A stretch of 64,000 nucleotides of DNA from JBGTSJ01 sp041940305 (GCA_041940305.1 JBGTSJ010000015.1:62001-126000); one strand, 5' to 3'. Counted from the stretch's first letter, positions 24,292-34,240 are shown. Notes: generated by a model not told the origin, from the sequence alone. Numbers and translations are program-made.

Positions 24292-24323
24292 ATGCTGCCG
24301 TCAAGGGGGGGCGACGGCAGCAT
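24292..24323. terminator. Second hairpin between tatD and the secretin gene
   Basis: ATGCTGCCGTC (24292-24302) pairs perfectly with GACGGCAGCAT (24313-24323) around a G-rich loop. It lies 25 bases beyond the secretin stop on the minus strand. It may terminate the minus-strand operon. Confidence 0.5.
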
Positions 24324-24347
24324 CAGGGGGGTGTAATCTGGCGCCGG

Positions 24348-27300
24348 TTACGGCGCCGGAATGCCGAGGAGTTCCTCCTCTTCTTCCTGGATGATGATCC
24401 GCGGCGTGACCAGCAGCATGATGCTGCTGGTGTCGCGGCCCACGCCGGAGTTCTTGAACAGCCGGCTGATGTACGGCAGCTTGTTGAGGATGGGCACGCC
24501 GGCCATGTTGCGGCTCTCGCTGAGCTGCTTGAGGCCGCCGAGCAGCACCGTGCCGCCGTCCGGCACGCTCACCACCGTGGTGACCGACGTGACGTTGACG
24601 ACCGGCTGCTGGAACGTGACCGTCGCGGCGTTGGCGCTCCCCTGGGTATTTTGGTTGCCGCCTTGGCCGCCCTGGTTGCCGACGCCCTGGTTGCCGCCGC
24701 CGACGAATCCGCCGCCGCCGCCCGAGGCCACGCCGCCGGACGTCGAGAAGGTGAACACGTCAATGATCTCCGTGAACAGCGGCAACACCGACAGCCGCAC
24801 GTAACGGCGATCAGCCGAAACGACCGCCTGCACCGTCAGCTGCACGCCGTCGGGGATGACGGCGATCTGCGGCTGGAATCCGACCGAAAACGCACTGACG
24901 ACGGGCGTCAGGCTGATCACGAACGGCTGCTGCGTCTGGCTGACCACCGTGCCGATGAGGCCGTTGAACAGGGTGATCTTCGGCGCGGACAGGATGTTCG
25001 ACCGCGAGTCTCCCTGGGCCGCCTGCACGAACAGGAAGGCCTCGATATCGCTCAGGATGGCCGCTCCGAACGTCAGGCCGGCATTGGCCTGGAAGCCGCC
25101 GAAGTCCGGCACGCCGATGTCGAAGCTGCCGTTCCGGAAGGGAATGTCGAGGTCCGGGCTGAACACTGTCGGCGACAGCATGCCGACCACCGTGCGGTCG
25201 TTCCAGTTGTCGCGGCCCACCAGGTTGATCGGCGGCCCCGATGTGAACGGTGCATTGCTGGCAGGCAGTGTCGACGTCCCCTGCTGGCCTTGCTGGCCCT
25301 GCTGACCTCCGGCGTCACCCTGATCGGGAACGCCGCCGGCCGAGCCGTTGATCGGGTCCACAGCTCCGAATGGAGCGAGCGGGTCGAGGTTGGCATCCAG
25401 CCGCGGACCGCCGACGCTGTCGTTGACGTTCCAGTCGAAGTCGATGCCGATTCGCTCGAAGAAGCTGTCCGTCACGGTGATGAACCGGACTTCGATCGTC
25501 ACCTGCAGGTCCTGCAGGCGGCGGAGCTGATCGAGCAGGTCGGCGATTTCCTGGTGCACGCGCTGCGTCTGGCGGATGACCAGGCTGAGTGTGCCCTCGT
25601 GCTGCTGGATGTAGCCGTTGCCGCCGAACTCGGCCCAGCCGTTCGGATCCACCGTGGTGGTGATCAGGTCGGTGAGGGCGTCAAACTCGTAGTTAGAGCT
25701 GGCCGGCCCGCCGTACATATCGGGCGACGTGCCGGGGAAGCTGTTCATCCCGGGGATGTTCGGCTGACCGGTCACCGGATCGATGATCTGGGCCATGCCG
25801 TTCTGCTGGGCGCCGCCGAACGAGTTGACGCTCATCGGCGAGTTGCCGAAGCCGGCTGCCGGCGGCACGCCGTAGCCCGTTCCCGGAGCGAACTGCGACT
25901 GCGGGCTCTTGAGCTGCAGCGGGGTGACCAGGTCGGGGACCGAGTACACCCGCGTCATCAGCTCGCCCTGCTGCCGCATCTCGCTGGTGACCTTCAGCAC
26001 TTCGTCTTCAATCGTGTACGACAGGTTCAGCGGCTTGAGCACCAGGTTGAGGGCGCTCTTGAGCTGGATGCCGTCCACGTTGATCGTCACCGGCGTGTAG
26101 GGGGTCACCCCCACTTCCTGCAGACCCGGCTCATCGACCACCACGTTGATGCCGTGCTGGCCGGCGATGTGCCGCATCAGCTGCTCGATCGGCGCCTCCT
26201 CAAAGTGCAGGGAGACCGGCTCGCTCAGGCTCTTGCGGACGTGGATTTCTTCCGGCGAATGGTAGGCCTCGTCCACGCGGTCGCGGTACTTCTCGAGCCG
26301 GCGGGTCGACAGGTCCTTCCAGTCCTTGGGGTAGTCCATCTCATGACCGTCGCGGACATTGTGCGTCAACGCCCATTCCGTGTCATCAAGCACTTCCCAG
26401 AAGACCTTTTCCTTTTCGTCCCGCAGCTTCTCGTTCCGGTCCACCCGGTAGGCGAGCTGCGCCTTGAGCTTCATGTTGACCACGACCGGGTTCTCCGGAT
26501 CCAGTTCGTACGCCTTTTGGGCGACGGTGCTGGCTTCGGCGAACCGGTTCTGCTCCATCAGCTGGTTGAACTGGTTGACGAGTTCGGCGATGTCCTGCTC
26601 GACCCGGATGCGGGCCTGCATCTCACGCTCGATGATGCTCTTCACCTCGCTGTTCTTCCGCTCCAGCTCGATCAGCGGGGCCCGCTGGCTCATGTAGGCT
26701 TCGATCGACGACCGCGAGTTCTGCACGGCTGCGGTGAGCGGAGCCGTATCACCCTCGGCCAGGCCCGCGCTCGAGATGTTCGCCAGGGCCTGATCGAGGA
26801 CCTGCAGCGATTGCTGCGGATCCGTGTCGCGGAGACGCTCCGCGCGGAAGATGCTGTTCAGCACGTCCGTCCGCAGACGGTCGAACTTCACCGCCTGCTG
26901 GCTGGCCGCCACGTCGAGCGGGCTGCTCGTCGGAGCCGCGAACGGTCCGGCCTGCTGCTCGTTGCTCGCCTGCTGAATCTGCCGCCGCGGCGACAGTTCG
27001 CGAATCTTGTCTTGCAACTGCTGCTGCCGGTAGGCGTCCAGCTTCTCTCCGGACTGGTAGGCCGCGAGGAACGACTCATACGCACCCTGGCGTTCGCCCG
27101 AGCGGAGGTAGTCGATCCCCTGGTTGTACAGGTCGAGCGCCGACATGCCGTCGGTGCGGACCACCATCGCGTCCCTTTGGCTGCCGAACGGATCACGCGC
27201 CGTTGGCGAAGCCGCCGGTGCGCGATCGTTGGTCACGTCCAGCGGACCGGCGGAAAACGGATTCCCCTGGGGAGCCGCCGCATACTGCGGTGCATCGAAC

Positions 27301-28742
27301 GCCGGAGGAGCCCCCGCCGCATCAATGACCGCGATCAATTCGGTCGGCGTTTCCTCGAACAGTTCGTACGAGACGTCCAGCTGTGACGCCTGTTCTGCAT
27401 GCGAACGGGCCGCCTGCAGGTTACCGGCCCGGAAGGCGTCATACGCCTGGGCCATCAGGGCGTCCGCCTGCTGACGCTGCGACTCACGCGACGGCGCTGC
27501 AGGCTGCGTGTTTGCGGCCAGAGTGCCGGTAGCCGGCATCGGCCGCGAAGCAATCCGCTGCATGTCTTCCCGCACGAGCGCCGGAGTGTCCTCAAAAGCG
27601 CTGTAGGTCACATTGTACTGCTCGGCCTCAGACACCTTTTGAGAGGCGACGTCATACTGTCCGGCGACCAGCGCCTGACGGGCCTGCGTGAGCAGTTGCC
27701 GCGCGGCGATGTCCTGCGGCGTCCCGGATGAGCCGCTGTTCGGCGGAGTCGGCGTCGAGGCATACATCCGCCCGTCCTGGGTCGTGCGGATCTCCTGCGC
27801 AACCAATTCCGGACGGTCGTCAAACAGGTCGTAGGCCACATCCATCTGCCGGGCCTCGTCCAGCTTCGCCTGGGCTTCGTCGTAGCGGCCGGCGGCTGCG
27901 TCCTGGCGGGCCTGTTCCAGCAGTGTCAACGCCTGAGACTGCGGCTGAACGTTCCGCGCGGCGGCAGCGCCGTTCGGAGTCGAAGCAATCAGGGACGTGC
28001 CCGCACGGCGGTCAATTTCCGCCAGCACGGACTGAGGCTGCTCTTCAAACAGGTCGTACGTCACCGGCAGCTGCTTGGCCTGCAGGGCGTAAGACCGGGC
28101 TTCGTCATAATGTCCCTGGGCCATGGCGCTGCGTGCGAGACGCATCAGTTCCTGCGCCTGGTCCTTCGGAGTGGAAGCGGACGTCAATCCGGTCGGCGCG
28201 GCCGATTCGGAGGTCGGGGCCAGATCTGCGAACGGGTTGGGCGAGGCGGCCGGCTGGCCGGCGGGGCGCGACTCCGCCGTCAACGTGCCGTTGCTCGCAT
28301 TCCCCTGCAGCTGGGCCACGAACTGGGCCGGAGTCGTCTCACCGGATCGGAACGTGATCCGCGACTCGCGGGCCATCTTGTCGGCCATCGTGGCCCACAA
28401 CATGGCCTGGTCCTGTTCGCCCTGCTGGACTGCCGTGCGGGCGCGTTGCATATAGTCGTCCACGCGACGGCGCGCCACATCCGGACTGGCAGAAGCCGGC
28501 GCCACCGGAGCGAACGGATTGCCCGTCGCGTCCGGCGACTGGGCCGGCGTCTCGCCGAATGGCGAACGCCCGCCCGGCGAGGGGGGAGTGAAGGGTGAGT
28601 CCTGTGCGCTGGTCATATTGACCAGCCACATGGTTGTGGCCAGCAGGCCGCAACCGGAGAGCACTCCAAAGAGCCTGGACAATTTTCGTCCCTCCTTTGG
28701 CCGGTGACCCGGAGCCAGCAAATGGTGTCGATGTCGCGCCAT
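24348..28742 (-). CDS. Giant secretin-like protein (type II/III secretion or pilus secretin superfamily)
   Basis: 1464 residues. An N-terminal hydrophobic segment (VLSGCGLLATTMWLVNM) is followed by a likely cleavage site at TSA-Q. Five related helical repeats lie between residues about 97 and 480, each shaped like LLxxARxAxxxGxYDxAxxxxxEA followed by F-D/E-x-x-P. Around residues 660-800 there are coiled-coil segments. A secretin N-domain starts near 840 (VSLHFEEAPIEQLMRHIAG). The pore-forming secretin domain ends the protein, with VPDGGTVLLGGL near 1390. Gly/Gln-rich inserts interrupt the secretin domain. The protein probably forms an outer-membrane channel; which machinery it serves is not shown by the neighbours. 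It lies downstream of the lipoprotein PPIase on the same strand. Confidence 0.88.
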   Translation of the reverse strand: MARHRHHLLAPGHRPKEGRKLSRLFGVLSGCGLLATTMWLVNMTSAQDSPFTPPSPGGRSPFGETPAQSPDATGNPFAPVAPASASPDVARRRVDDYMQRARTAVQQGEQDQAMLWATMADKMARESRITFRSGETTPAQFVAQLQGNASNGTLTAESRPAGQPAASPNPFADLAPTSESAAPTGLTSASTPKDQAQELMRLARSAMAQGHYDEARSYALQAKQLPVTYDLFEEQPQSVLAEIDRRAGTSLIASTPNGAAAARNVQPQSQALTLLEQARQDAAAGRYDEAQAKLDEARQMDVAYDLFDDRPELVAQEIRTTQDGRMYASTPTPPNSGSSGTPQDIAARQLLTQARQALVAGQYDVASQKVSEAEQYNVTYSAFEDTPALVREDMQRIASRPMPATGTLAANTQPAAPSRESQRQQADALMAQAYDAFRAGNLQAARSHAEQASQLDVSYELFEETPTELIAVIDAAGAPPAFDAPQYAAAPQGNPFSAGPLDVTNDRAPAASPTARDPFGSQRDAMVVRTDGMSALDLYNQGIDYLRSGERQGAYESFLAAYQSGEKLDAYRQQQLQDKIRELSPRRQIQQASNEQQAGPFAAPTSSPLDVAASQQAVKFDRLRTDVLNSIFRAERLRDTDPQQSLQVLDQALANISSAGLAEGDTAPLTAAVQNSRSSIEAYMSQRAPLIELERKNSEVKSIIEREMQARIRVEQDIAELVNQFNQLMEQNRFAEASTVAQKAYELDPENPVVVNMKLKAQLAYRVDRNEKLRDEKEKVFWEVLDDTEWALTHNVRDGHEMDYPKDWKDLSTRRLEKYRDRVDEAYHSPEEIHVRKSLSEPVSLHFEEAPIEQLMRHIAGQHGINVVVDEPGLQEVGVTPYTPVTINVDGIQLKSALNLVLKPLNLSYTIEDEVLKVTSEMRQQGELMTRVYSVPDLVTPLQLKSPQSQFAPGTGYGVPPAAGFGNSPMSVNSFGGAQQNGMAQIIDPVTGQPNIPGMNSFPGTSPDMYGGPASSNYEFDALTDLITTTVDPNGWAEFGGNGYIQQHEGTLSLVIRQTQRVHQEIADLLDQLRRLQDLQVTIEVRFITVTDSFFERIGIDFDWNVNDSVGGPRLDANLDPLAPFGAVDPINGSAGGVPDQGDAGGQQGQQGQQGTSTLPASNAPFTSGPPINLVGRDNWNDRTVVGMLSPTVFSPDLDIPFRNGSFDIGVPDFGGFQANAGLTFGAAILSDIEAFLFVQAAQGDSRSNILSAPKITLFNGLIGTVVSQTQQPFVISLTPVVSAFSVGFQPQIAVIPDGVQLTVQAVVSADRRYVRLSVLPLFTEIIDVFTFSTSGGVASGGGGGFVGGGNQGVGNQGGQGGNQNTQGSANAATVTFQQPVVNVTSVTTVVSVPDGGTVLLGGLKQLSESRNMAGVPILNKLPYISRLFKNSGVGRDTSSIMLLVTPRIIIQEEEEELLGIPAP

Positions 28743-28990
28743 GGTTTCACTACCGCTCGAGGATGGTGGGATGGGGCCCGGTCAGACGAGCGGCAATGCA
28801 TCGCAGACCCGGCGCACCGTCGCATCATGCGGGTGCGGCCGGACACGCGCGGCAAGCGGCGCTGTCCCGGACGACGTCCGTGTCGATTGGGATAAAATGT
28901 GGGAGTGTCAGACAGTGAGAGAGGAGAGTGTGGCCTGATATCGCAGCGCGAATTCAGGGGTCAAGAGGGGGTCAATGGGTTTTCTCAAAA

Positions 28991-30250
28991 TCATTGGGAA
29001 GAGGCGGTTTTCTCGCCGGATACCGGCGAGACCTGCCGTTCTCCCGATCCCTCCTGGTCATCGAAGATGGTTTCAATCACGGCGTCCGCCATTGCGTCCG
29101 CCAGAGTTTTCTCGAGTCGCTCGGCCCGCTGCCGCTCAGTAATCGTCTTTCGCAGTTCTTCCTGTACGTCCGCAAACGGCTTGGTCTGTGCAGCCTGCTT
29201 TCCGGTGACTTTGACGACCAGAAACGCCTTGTCGCCGGAGATCGGATCAGCAATCTGCTCAACCGCTGTGCCCAGCAGGACGTCGCGCAATGCTGTGTCG
29301 GAGAGGCTCTCAGGCTGGGTCCAGTCCCAGTGCCCCCCCTGCGTCGCCAGGAATTCATCGGAGTATTTTCGGGCTGCGTCATCAAAAGTCGTGCCGCTGC
29401 GCAGATCACTCAACGCCTGCGCCAGAACGCGCCGCGCCCCCTCGCGTCCGCCGTGGCGGTCGTAGGAAATGCGGATCTGCTGCCATTTCACGCGAGATGG
29501 AGTCGTGTACTCATCCATCCGGGCGCGATACTCTTCGAGCAATTCGCCTCGAGTCACCTGCGGGTCGGGTCCGAGCGCCTCCCTCAGGTATTGTGTCGAA
29601 AGCGCGCGGCGCCCGAATGACTCGCGCAGCTCGGCCATCGTGCTCCCCGACGCCTGAAGTTCGGTCGCCAGCGACGTGCCGGCAGCAGTCAACTTCGCTT
29701 CGAGTTCCGGCAGCGACGTGACGTCGAGTTGCTTCATCATCTCCGCCAACTGTGCGTCGAAGATCGAGTCCAGCTGCTTCTGAATGCTGGCCTTCTGCTC
29801 TGCATCCAGGGGCGCCTGCACGCGGTCCACCAACACGGCCGTTTCCACATATTGCGGCAGGTCTCGCTGGACCAGTTGCAACTGCAATCGACGGAACTCC
29901 TCCTCATTGACCTGGCTGCGGATCTTGGCGAGTTTCGCGGCGTAAGGCTGCAGCACTTCCGCCATGAAGACCGGTGTCCCGTTCACGCGCGCCGCGACGA
30001 GACCCGGCGGCCCCGTGACCGGCACTGCCTCCGCGTTGTCCTTCGCATTCGTGTAATCCACCAGCCGGAAGGGAGACGCCTCGGTCGGCCGCTCGCTGTC
30101 CGGCGGGCTGTCCTGAGCCGCGATCTGCACGTCCGCGCCCGAAATCCGCGGCGGCGGCGGTCCGACGACCGGATTATCGAACACGCGCGTCCGCCCCTGG
30201 CACCCCGCCAGAAACGTCACCAGCGCAATTGTTCGCAGCAGTCGATTCAC
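28991..30250 (-). CDS. Lipoprotein parvulin-type peptidyl-prolyl isomerase (SurA/PrsA-like)
   Basis: About 419 residues from GTG 30250. The start RLLRTIALVTFLAGC is a lipoprotein signal with lipobox LAGC. The N-terminal helical part (AEVLQPYAAKLAKIRSQVNEEEF onward) resembles SurA N-domains. The rotamase domain is about residues 250-370 (VKWQQIRISYDRHGG, FDDAARKYSDEFLATQGGHWDW, AFLVVKVTGKQ). It should act as a chaperone or isomerase for exported proteins. A longer ATG start at 30301 is possible but gives an unusually long leader. It lies between mfd and the secretin gene, so it may help fold the secretin. Confidence 0.85.
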   Translation of the reverse strand: MNRLLRTIALVTFLAGCQGRTRVFDNPVVGPPPPRISGADVQIAAQDSPPDSERPTEASPFRLVDYTNAKDNAEAVPVTGPPGLVAARVNGTPVFMAEVLQPYAAKLAKIRSQVNEEEFRRLQLQLVQRDLPQYVETAVLVDRVQAPLDAEQKASIQKQLDSIFDAQLAEMMKQLDVTSLPELEAKLTAAGTSLATELQASGSTMAELRESFGRRALSTQYLREALGPDPQVTRGELLEEYRARMDEYTTPSRVKWQQIRISYDRHGGREGARRVLAQALSDLRSGTTFDDAARKYSDEFLATQGGHWDWTQPESLSDTALRDVLLGTAVEQIADPISGDKAFLVVKVTGKQAAQTKPFADVQEELRKTITERQRAERLEKTLADAMADAVIETIFDDQEGSGERQVSPVSGEKTASSQ

Positions 30251-30360
30251 GGGTTCACGCACGTGGATGATCGCTTCGCCGCCGACGAAGTCGGCGCGCA
30301 ACGCGCACGAAGGCGCACTGCATCGAGATTTGCGAGCGGCTTATACGGCGGCGATTCCGC

Positions 30361-33300
30361 TTACCGCAACACCGGTTTCAGGTGTTCGACCAGCGCCAGC
30401 CCCGACAGCGGCGGTTTTGGCAGAACGAGGAATGCGGATCGCGCATCCACGATCCGCAGCTGCTTTTCAGAGCCCCCAGCCAGTTCGCGGATCCGCCCGG
30501 CGTCCGCATACTCGAACACGGCGTAACCCTCTTCCAGCCGGATGGTTGTGATGCCCCACGCGAACGCCAGCAACTGCAGTTCCCGCAGCGCAATCAGATG
30601 CTGCGCCTCGTCGGGCAACGGCCCGTACCGGTCCCGCAGCTCATCGGCAAAGGATGCCAGTTCCTCCATGTTGCTGACCAGCGACAGCTTCCGGTAGGCG
30701 TCGATCTTGGGGCGTCCGGGGGGAACATAGGAGCTGGGCAGGTACGCTTCGATGGGGAGATCGATGTGCGCGTGCGGGGAAACCCGCGGCTTCTCCCCTT
30801 TCAGCTTGCGCACTGCGTCCTCGAGCAGCTGGCAATACAGCTCGTATCCGACCGTCGCGATGTGCCCGCTTTGCTCGGTCCCGAGGATGTTCCCCGCTCC
30901 CCTAATCTCCAGGTCCCGCATCGCGATCTTGAATCCGGCCCCCAGTTCGCTGAATTCCTCGATCGCCTTCAGCCTCTTCGCCGCCTGACGCGTCAGCACC
31001 CGCCCTTCTTCCACAATCAGGTAGCAGTACGCGCGGTGCTTGTAGCGACCCACCCGGCCCCGCAGCTGATGCAGGTCCGCCAGCCCGTACTTGTCGGCCT
31101 GGTGGATGAACATTGTGTTCGCGTTGGGAATATCGAGTCCGCTCTCGATGATCGTCGTCGCGACCAGGATGTCCGTCCGCCCGGCCACGAAGTTGAGCAT
31201 GTTCTCTTCCAGCTCATGCTCGGACATCTGCCCGTGGACGATGCCGATCCGCGCCTCCGGCACGATGCTCTGCAGCTTGTCGGCGATCGTCCGGATGTTG
31301 TAGACGCGGTTGTGCACGAAGTAGACCTGCCCGCCGCGGTTCAGCTCCCGCACCACCGCATGCCGGATCATCTCGCCGTCCCAGCGGCTGATCCGCGTCT
31401 CGATCGCCTGCCGGTCCTGCGGCGCGGTCGTCAGATTCGAAATGTCGCGGATGCCCAGCAGCGACATGTGCAGCGTTCGCGGGATGGGCGTCGCGCTCAG
31501 CGTCAACACGTCCACGGCCAGCCGCAGCCGTTTCAGCATCTCCTTCGCATCCACACCGAACCGCTGTTCCTCGTCGATGATCAGCAGCCCGAGGTCGCGG
31601 AACTTGACGTCCGGCTGCACGATCCGGTGCGTGCCGATGACGATGTCCACGCCCCCCGATTCCATTCGCGCGAGAATCTCCCGTTGTTCTGCCTTCGTCC
31701 GGAATCGCGACAGCACATCCACCGTGATCGGATACTCCGCCAGCCGGTCGCAGAACGTCCGGTAATGCTGATCCGCCAGCACGGTCGTCGGCACCAGTAC
31801 CGCGACCTGCCGGCCGGCATCCACGACTTTGAACGCCGCCCGCAGCGCGACCTCCGTTTTGCCGAAGCCCACATCCCCGCAGATCAGCCGGTCCATCGGC
31901 TGCGGGCGCTCCAGGTCCCCCTTCGTATCGGCGATCGCATGCACCTGGTCGTCCGTCTCCACGTACGGGAACGACGCCTCAAACTCGTCCTGCAGATGCG
32001 AATCCGGGGGGGTCGCCAGTCCCGGTTTCAGTCGCCGCTCCGCCTGCAGCCGCAGCATGTCCGACGCCATGTCGGTCACCGCCTCGGCCACGCGCTTCTT
32101 CTGCCGGCTCCATTGCACCCCTCCCACCTTCGACAGTTGCGGCGATCCCTTCGATGCGCCGATGTATTTCTGCACCAGGTGGATCAGCGACGCGGGCACG
32201 TAGATTCGCACCCCGTCCCGGAACTCGATGACCAGGTGTTCCTCGAGCGCCTCCCCCTCCGGCTCGTTGATCCGGAACGCCGCCGGTGCGTCGAAGCGCT
32301 CCTTTGGGCGCTGCACGAGTTCCATGCCGCGGAATCGTCCGATCCCGTGTGCCAGGTGCACCACGAGATCCCCCGGTGCGAGATCGAGAAAGTTGTCGAT
32401 CGCCCGGCTCTCGATCTTCCGCCGCCGCGCCACCCGCCGCAGGTCGCTCCGCCCGAACAGCTCGTTGTCGCTGATCACCAGCAGCCGCTCGCTCACCAGC
32501 CGGAACCCGCGACTCACCGTGCCAAGGCAAAGCCTCGTCCGCTTCGCGATCGGATGAGTGGCGACTGGTAAGCGATGACCGTCCTCCCCCTGACCTCCGA
32601 CCTCTGACCTCTGACCTCTGACCTCTGCCTCCTGACCTCCGGCCTCTGCCTTCTGTCCCAGCAGCTCCGCCAGCCGTTCCCGTTCCGCCTCGTTATGGCA
32701 GGCGATCAGCACCGAGTCCTGCGGACCTAGGATCATCGCGAGTTCGTCAAACACCTCTGCCTTCGGCCCCGTGAACCGCTCGATCGACTCCACCTGCAGG
32801 TGTCCGGTCGTCTCCACGCTCGCGGCACTGATCGCTGACAGCGTCACCGACGGGAACCGCGTGCAGCGGGCGATCGCTTCCGAGACCGGGTACAGCCCCC
32901 GCGGATGATCCAGCCGGTCGAGGTAATGCTGTCCTTCCGAAACCAGTTCCTCCGGTTCCACGAGCACCACCCACGTCCCGTCAGGCAGCGAGTCCGCCAT
33001 GCACTCGTCGTCGGGGCGGATCGTCGTTCCGGCTCTCCCCTCAACGTCGCCTACGGGGGGCACCGCAATGATCCGGACCTCCTGCCGGTCATCCACTTTC
33101 CGCTGCGTCTCAACGTCGAACGCCCGGATCGACTCCACTTCGTTTCCGAACAACTCCAGCCGCACCGGGTCCTCCGCCCCCGGCGCAAACACGTCGATGA
33201 TTCCCCCATGCACGCTGAACTCGCCGGCGCGCTCGATCGCCGACGTCCGCTCGAACCCGCGCGCCACCAGCCATTCCAGAAACCCATCCACGTCCAGCTC

Positions 33301-33780
33301 GTCGCCGACGCGAATGACGCGCGCTCCGGTGCTGCGGGAGACCCGCGACGGCACCGGCTGCAGCAGCGCCGGCAGGCTCGTCACAATCAGAGGCGGTGCG
33401 GCCCCGCCGTCCAGCGCCTGCAGCACGCGCAGCCGGCCGCCGAACACGGCGTCGGAGATCGATCGCTCCCCCGGCATCCCCTCCCAGGCCGGAAACACGA
33501 CCGGCGGCTGAGCCACGTACCACGAGACGTCCGCGGCAAAGTCATCGACGTCGGCAATCCGCGGCAGCACCACCAGCAGGCAGGCGGGCGTGTGGCTCGC
33601 GAGCATCCCCGTTGCGACGGCGCACGATGACCCCCAGACCCCGTCGATTGTCCCGCTCTCACCGCGCGACAGTGCGTCCAGCACGCCCTGTACGCTCGGG
33701 ATGCGAGCAACCCGGGCCGGAAGTTCCGCCAGCGATGTCACGCTGCCGACGCCCCCTTGCGACATAAGTTCGCGGAGCAT
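30361..33780 (-). CDS. mfd: Transcription-repair coupling factor
   Basis: 1139 residues. It has the UvrB-like N-terminal domains, the CarD-like RNA polymerase interaction domain (PGDLVVHLAHGIGRFRGME), the translocase with Walker A GDVGFGKTEV and DEEQ box LLIIDEEQRFGV, helicase motifs such as TLSATPIPRTLHMSL, ATTIIESGLDIPNANTMFI and LRGRVGRYKHRAYCYL, and the C-terminal TRCF domain. It removes RNA polymerase stalled at DNA lesions and recruits UvrA. ATG 33780 was chosen; the longer ORF translates the 34-bp repeat. A 70-bp heptamer array is inserted in frame at residues about 374-397, before the RNA polymerase-binding domain. Confidence 0.97.
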   Translation of the reverse strand: MLRELMSQGGVGSVTSLAELPARVARIPSVQGVLDALSRGESGTIDGVWGSSCAVATGMLASHTPACLLVVLPRIADVDDFAADVSWYVAQPPVVFPAWEGMPGERSISDAVFGGRLRVLQALDGGAAPPLIVTSLPALLQPVPSRVSRSTGARVIRVGDELDVDGFLEWLVARGFERTSAIERAGEFSVHGGIIDVFAPGAEDPVRLELFGNEVESIRAFDVETQRKVDDRQEVRIIAVPPVGDVEGRAGTTIRPDDECMADSLPDGTWVVLVEPEELVSEGQHYLDRLDHPRGLYPVSEAIARCTRFPSVTLSAISAASVETTGHLQVESIERFTGPKAEVFDELAMILGPQDSVLIACHNEAERERLAELLGQKAEAGGQEAEVRGQRSEVGGQGEDGHRLPVATHPIAKRTRLCLGTVSRGFRLVSERLLVISDNELFGRSDLRRVARRRKIESRAIDNFLDLAPGDLVVHLAHGIGRFRGMELVQRPKERFDAPAAFRINEPEGEALEEHLVIEFRDGVRIYVPASLIHLVQKYIGASKGSPQLSKVGGVQWSRQKKRVAEAVTDMASDMLRLQAERRLKPGLATPPDSHLQDEFEASFPYVETDDQVHAIADTKGDLERPQPMDRLICGDVGFGKTEVALRAAFKVVDAGRQVAVLVPTTVLADQHYRTFCDRLAEYPITVDVLSRFRTKAEQREILARMESGGVDIVIGTHRIVQPDVKFRDLGLLIIDEEQRFGVDAKEMLKRLRLAVDVLTLSATPIPRTLHMSLLGIRDISNLTTAPQDRQAIETRISRWDGEMIRHAVVRELNRGGQVYFVHNRVYNIRTIADKLQSIVPEARIGIVHGQMSEHELEENMLNFVAGRTDILVATTIIESGLDIPNANTMFIHQADKYGLADLHQLRGRVGRYKHRAYCYLIVEEGRVLTRQAAKRLKAIEEFSELGAGFKIAMRDLEIRGAGNILGTEQSGHIATVGYELYCQLLEDAVRKLKGEKPRVSPHAHIDLPIEAYLPSSYVPPGRPKIDAYRKLSLVSNMEELASFADELRDRYGPLPDEAQHLIALRELQLLAFAWGITTIRLEEGYAVFEYADAGRIRELAGGSEKQLRIVDARSAFLVLPKPPLSGLALVEHLKPVLR
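32590..32659. repeat. In-frame heptamer array inside mfd
   Basis: Ten 7-bp units of CTGACCT type (with variants CCGACCT, CTGCCTC, CCGGCCT and others). On the coding strand it gives a seven-residue repeat such as EAEVRGQ and RSEVGGQ. It sits between structural domains of Mfd and keeps the reading frame. Confidence 0.85.
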
Positions 33781-33826
33781 ATCGGCTTGCCACGTCCCCC
33801 CGCAATCGCCCCACCGTCCACAGGAA

Positions 33827-33860
33827 GTCGCCGGCACAGTCCTCTGTGCCGACCGCTGTG
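33827..33860 (+). repeat. 34-bp direct repeat, copy 1
   Basis: Identical to 35167-35200 on the same strand. Its centre is the palindrome CGGCACAGTCCTCTGTGCCG (8-bp stem, loop TCCT). It lies 47 bases upstream of the mfd start codon. Confidence 0.88.
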
Positions 33861-34009
33861 TGCCTGGCAACATTCCGCGAGCTGTGGGCTCTGACGAAGC
33901 AGACCAACAGAATCCCACATCCTCGCCAGATCGGGACCGGGTCGACGCGGCTGGCAGTTGCGCAGCTCGCGCCCCATTGAAGGCTGTCCGAAGGGAACAC
34001 GCGCAAAGT

Positions 34010-34063
34010 CGCGAAGGCGCAATGCCGTGCAGGCGGCTTCACTGTTCCCTTTGCGCCTTCGCG
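34010..34063. repeat. Hairpin with GCGAAGGCGCAA arms
   Basis: CGCGAAGGCGCAA (34010-34022) pairs perfectly with TTGCGCCTTCGCG (34051-34063) around a 28-base loop. It lies in the mfd/Cys-rich divergent spacer. Confidence 0.8.
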
Positions 34064-34204
34064 GCTTGGCGCGCCCCTTCCGTTCTGCGCGACGCAACCT
34101 TCCCTTCCGGATGCCAACGCCTCCGCGAACCGGGCGACCTCTGCGGTCAAGGAATCCACCACTCAGATCGCTCAGAGCGAGACCGGTTCCACTGAATTCA
34201 CCAC

Positions 34205-34234
34205 TTGACTCCCCGCCGCATTCAGGCCTATCGT
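34205..34234 (+). promoter_or_regulatory. Possible promoter of the first Cys-rich gene
   Basis: TTGACT (34205-34210), an 18-bp spacer, and TATCGT (34229-34234) lie just before the ATG at 34241. If this is correct, the transcript would be nearly leaderless, which fits the lack of a Shine-Dalgarno sequence. Confidence 0.35.
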
Positions 34235-34240
34235 TGAAAC

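Larger units (their letters stand above)
33781..34240. other. Divergent spacer between mfd and the Cys-rich gene
   Basis: 460 bp with no convincing gene. It contains the first 34-bp repeat (33827-33860), a 13-bp-stem hairpin (34010-34063) and a possible promoter (34205-34234) for the plus-strand Cys-rich gene. Confidence 0.55.

Noticed and set aside
24213..27386. 1057-codon plus-strand ORF opposite the secretin gene
   Set aside because: Shadow frame rich in Arg, Asp and Val with no domain. The minus-strand secretin motifs are clear.
33781..33918. N-terminal extension of the mfd ORF
   Set aside because: The additional codons read through the first 34-bp repeat; Mfd-like sequence starts at ATG 33780.
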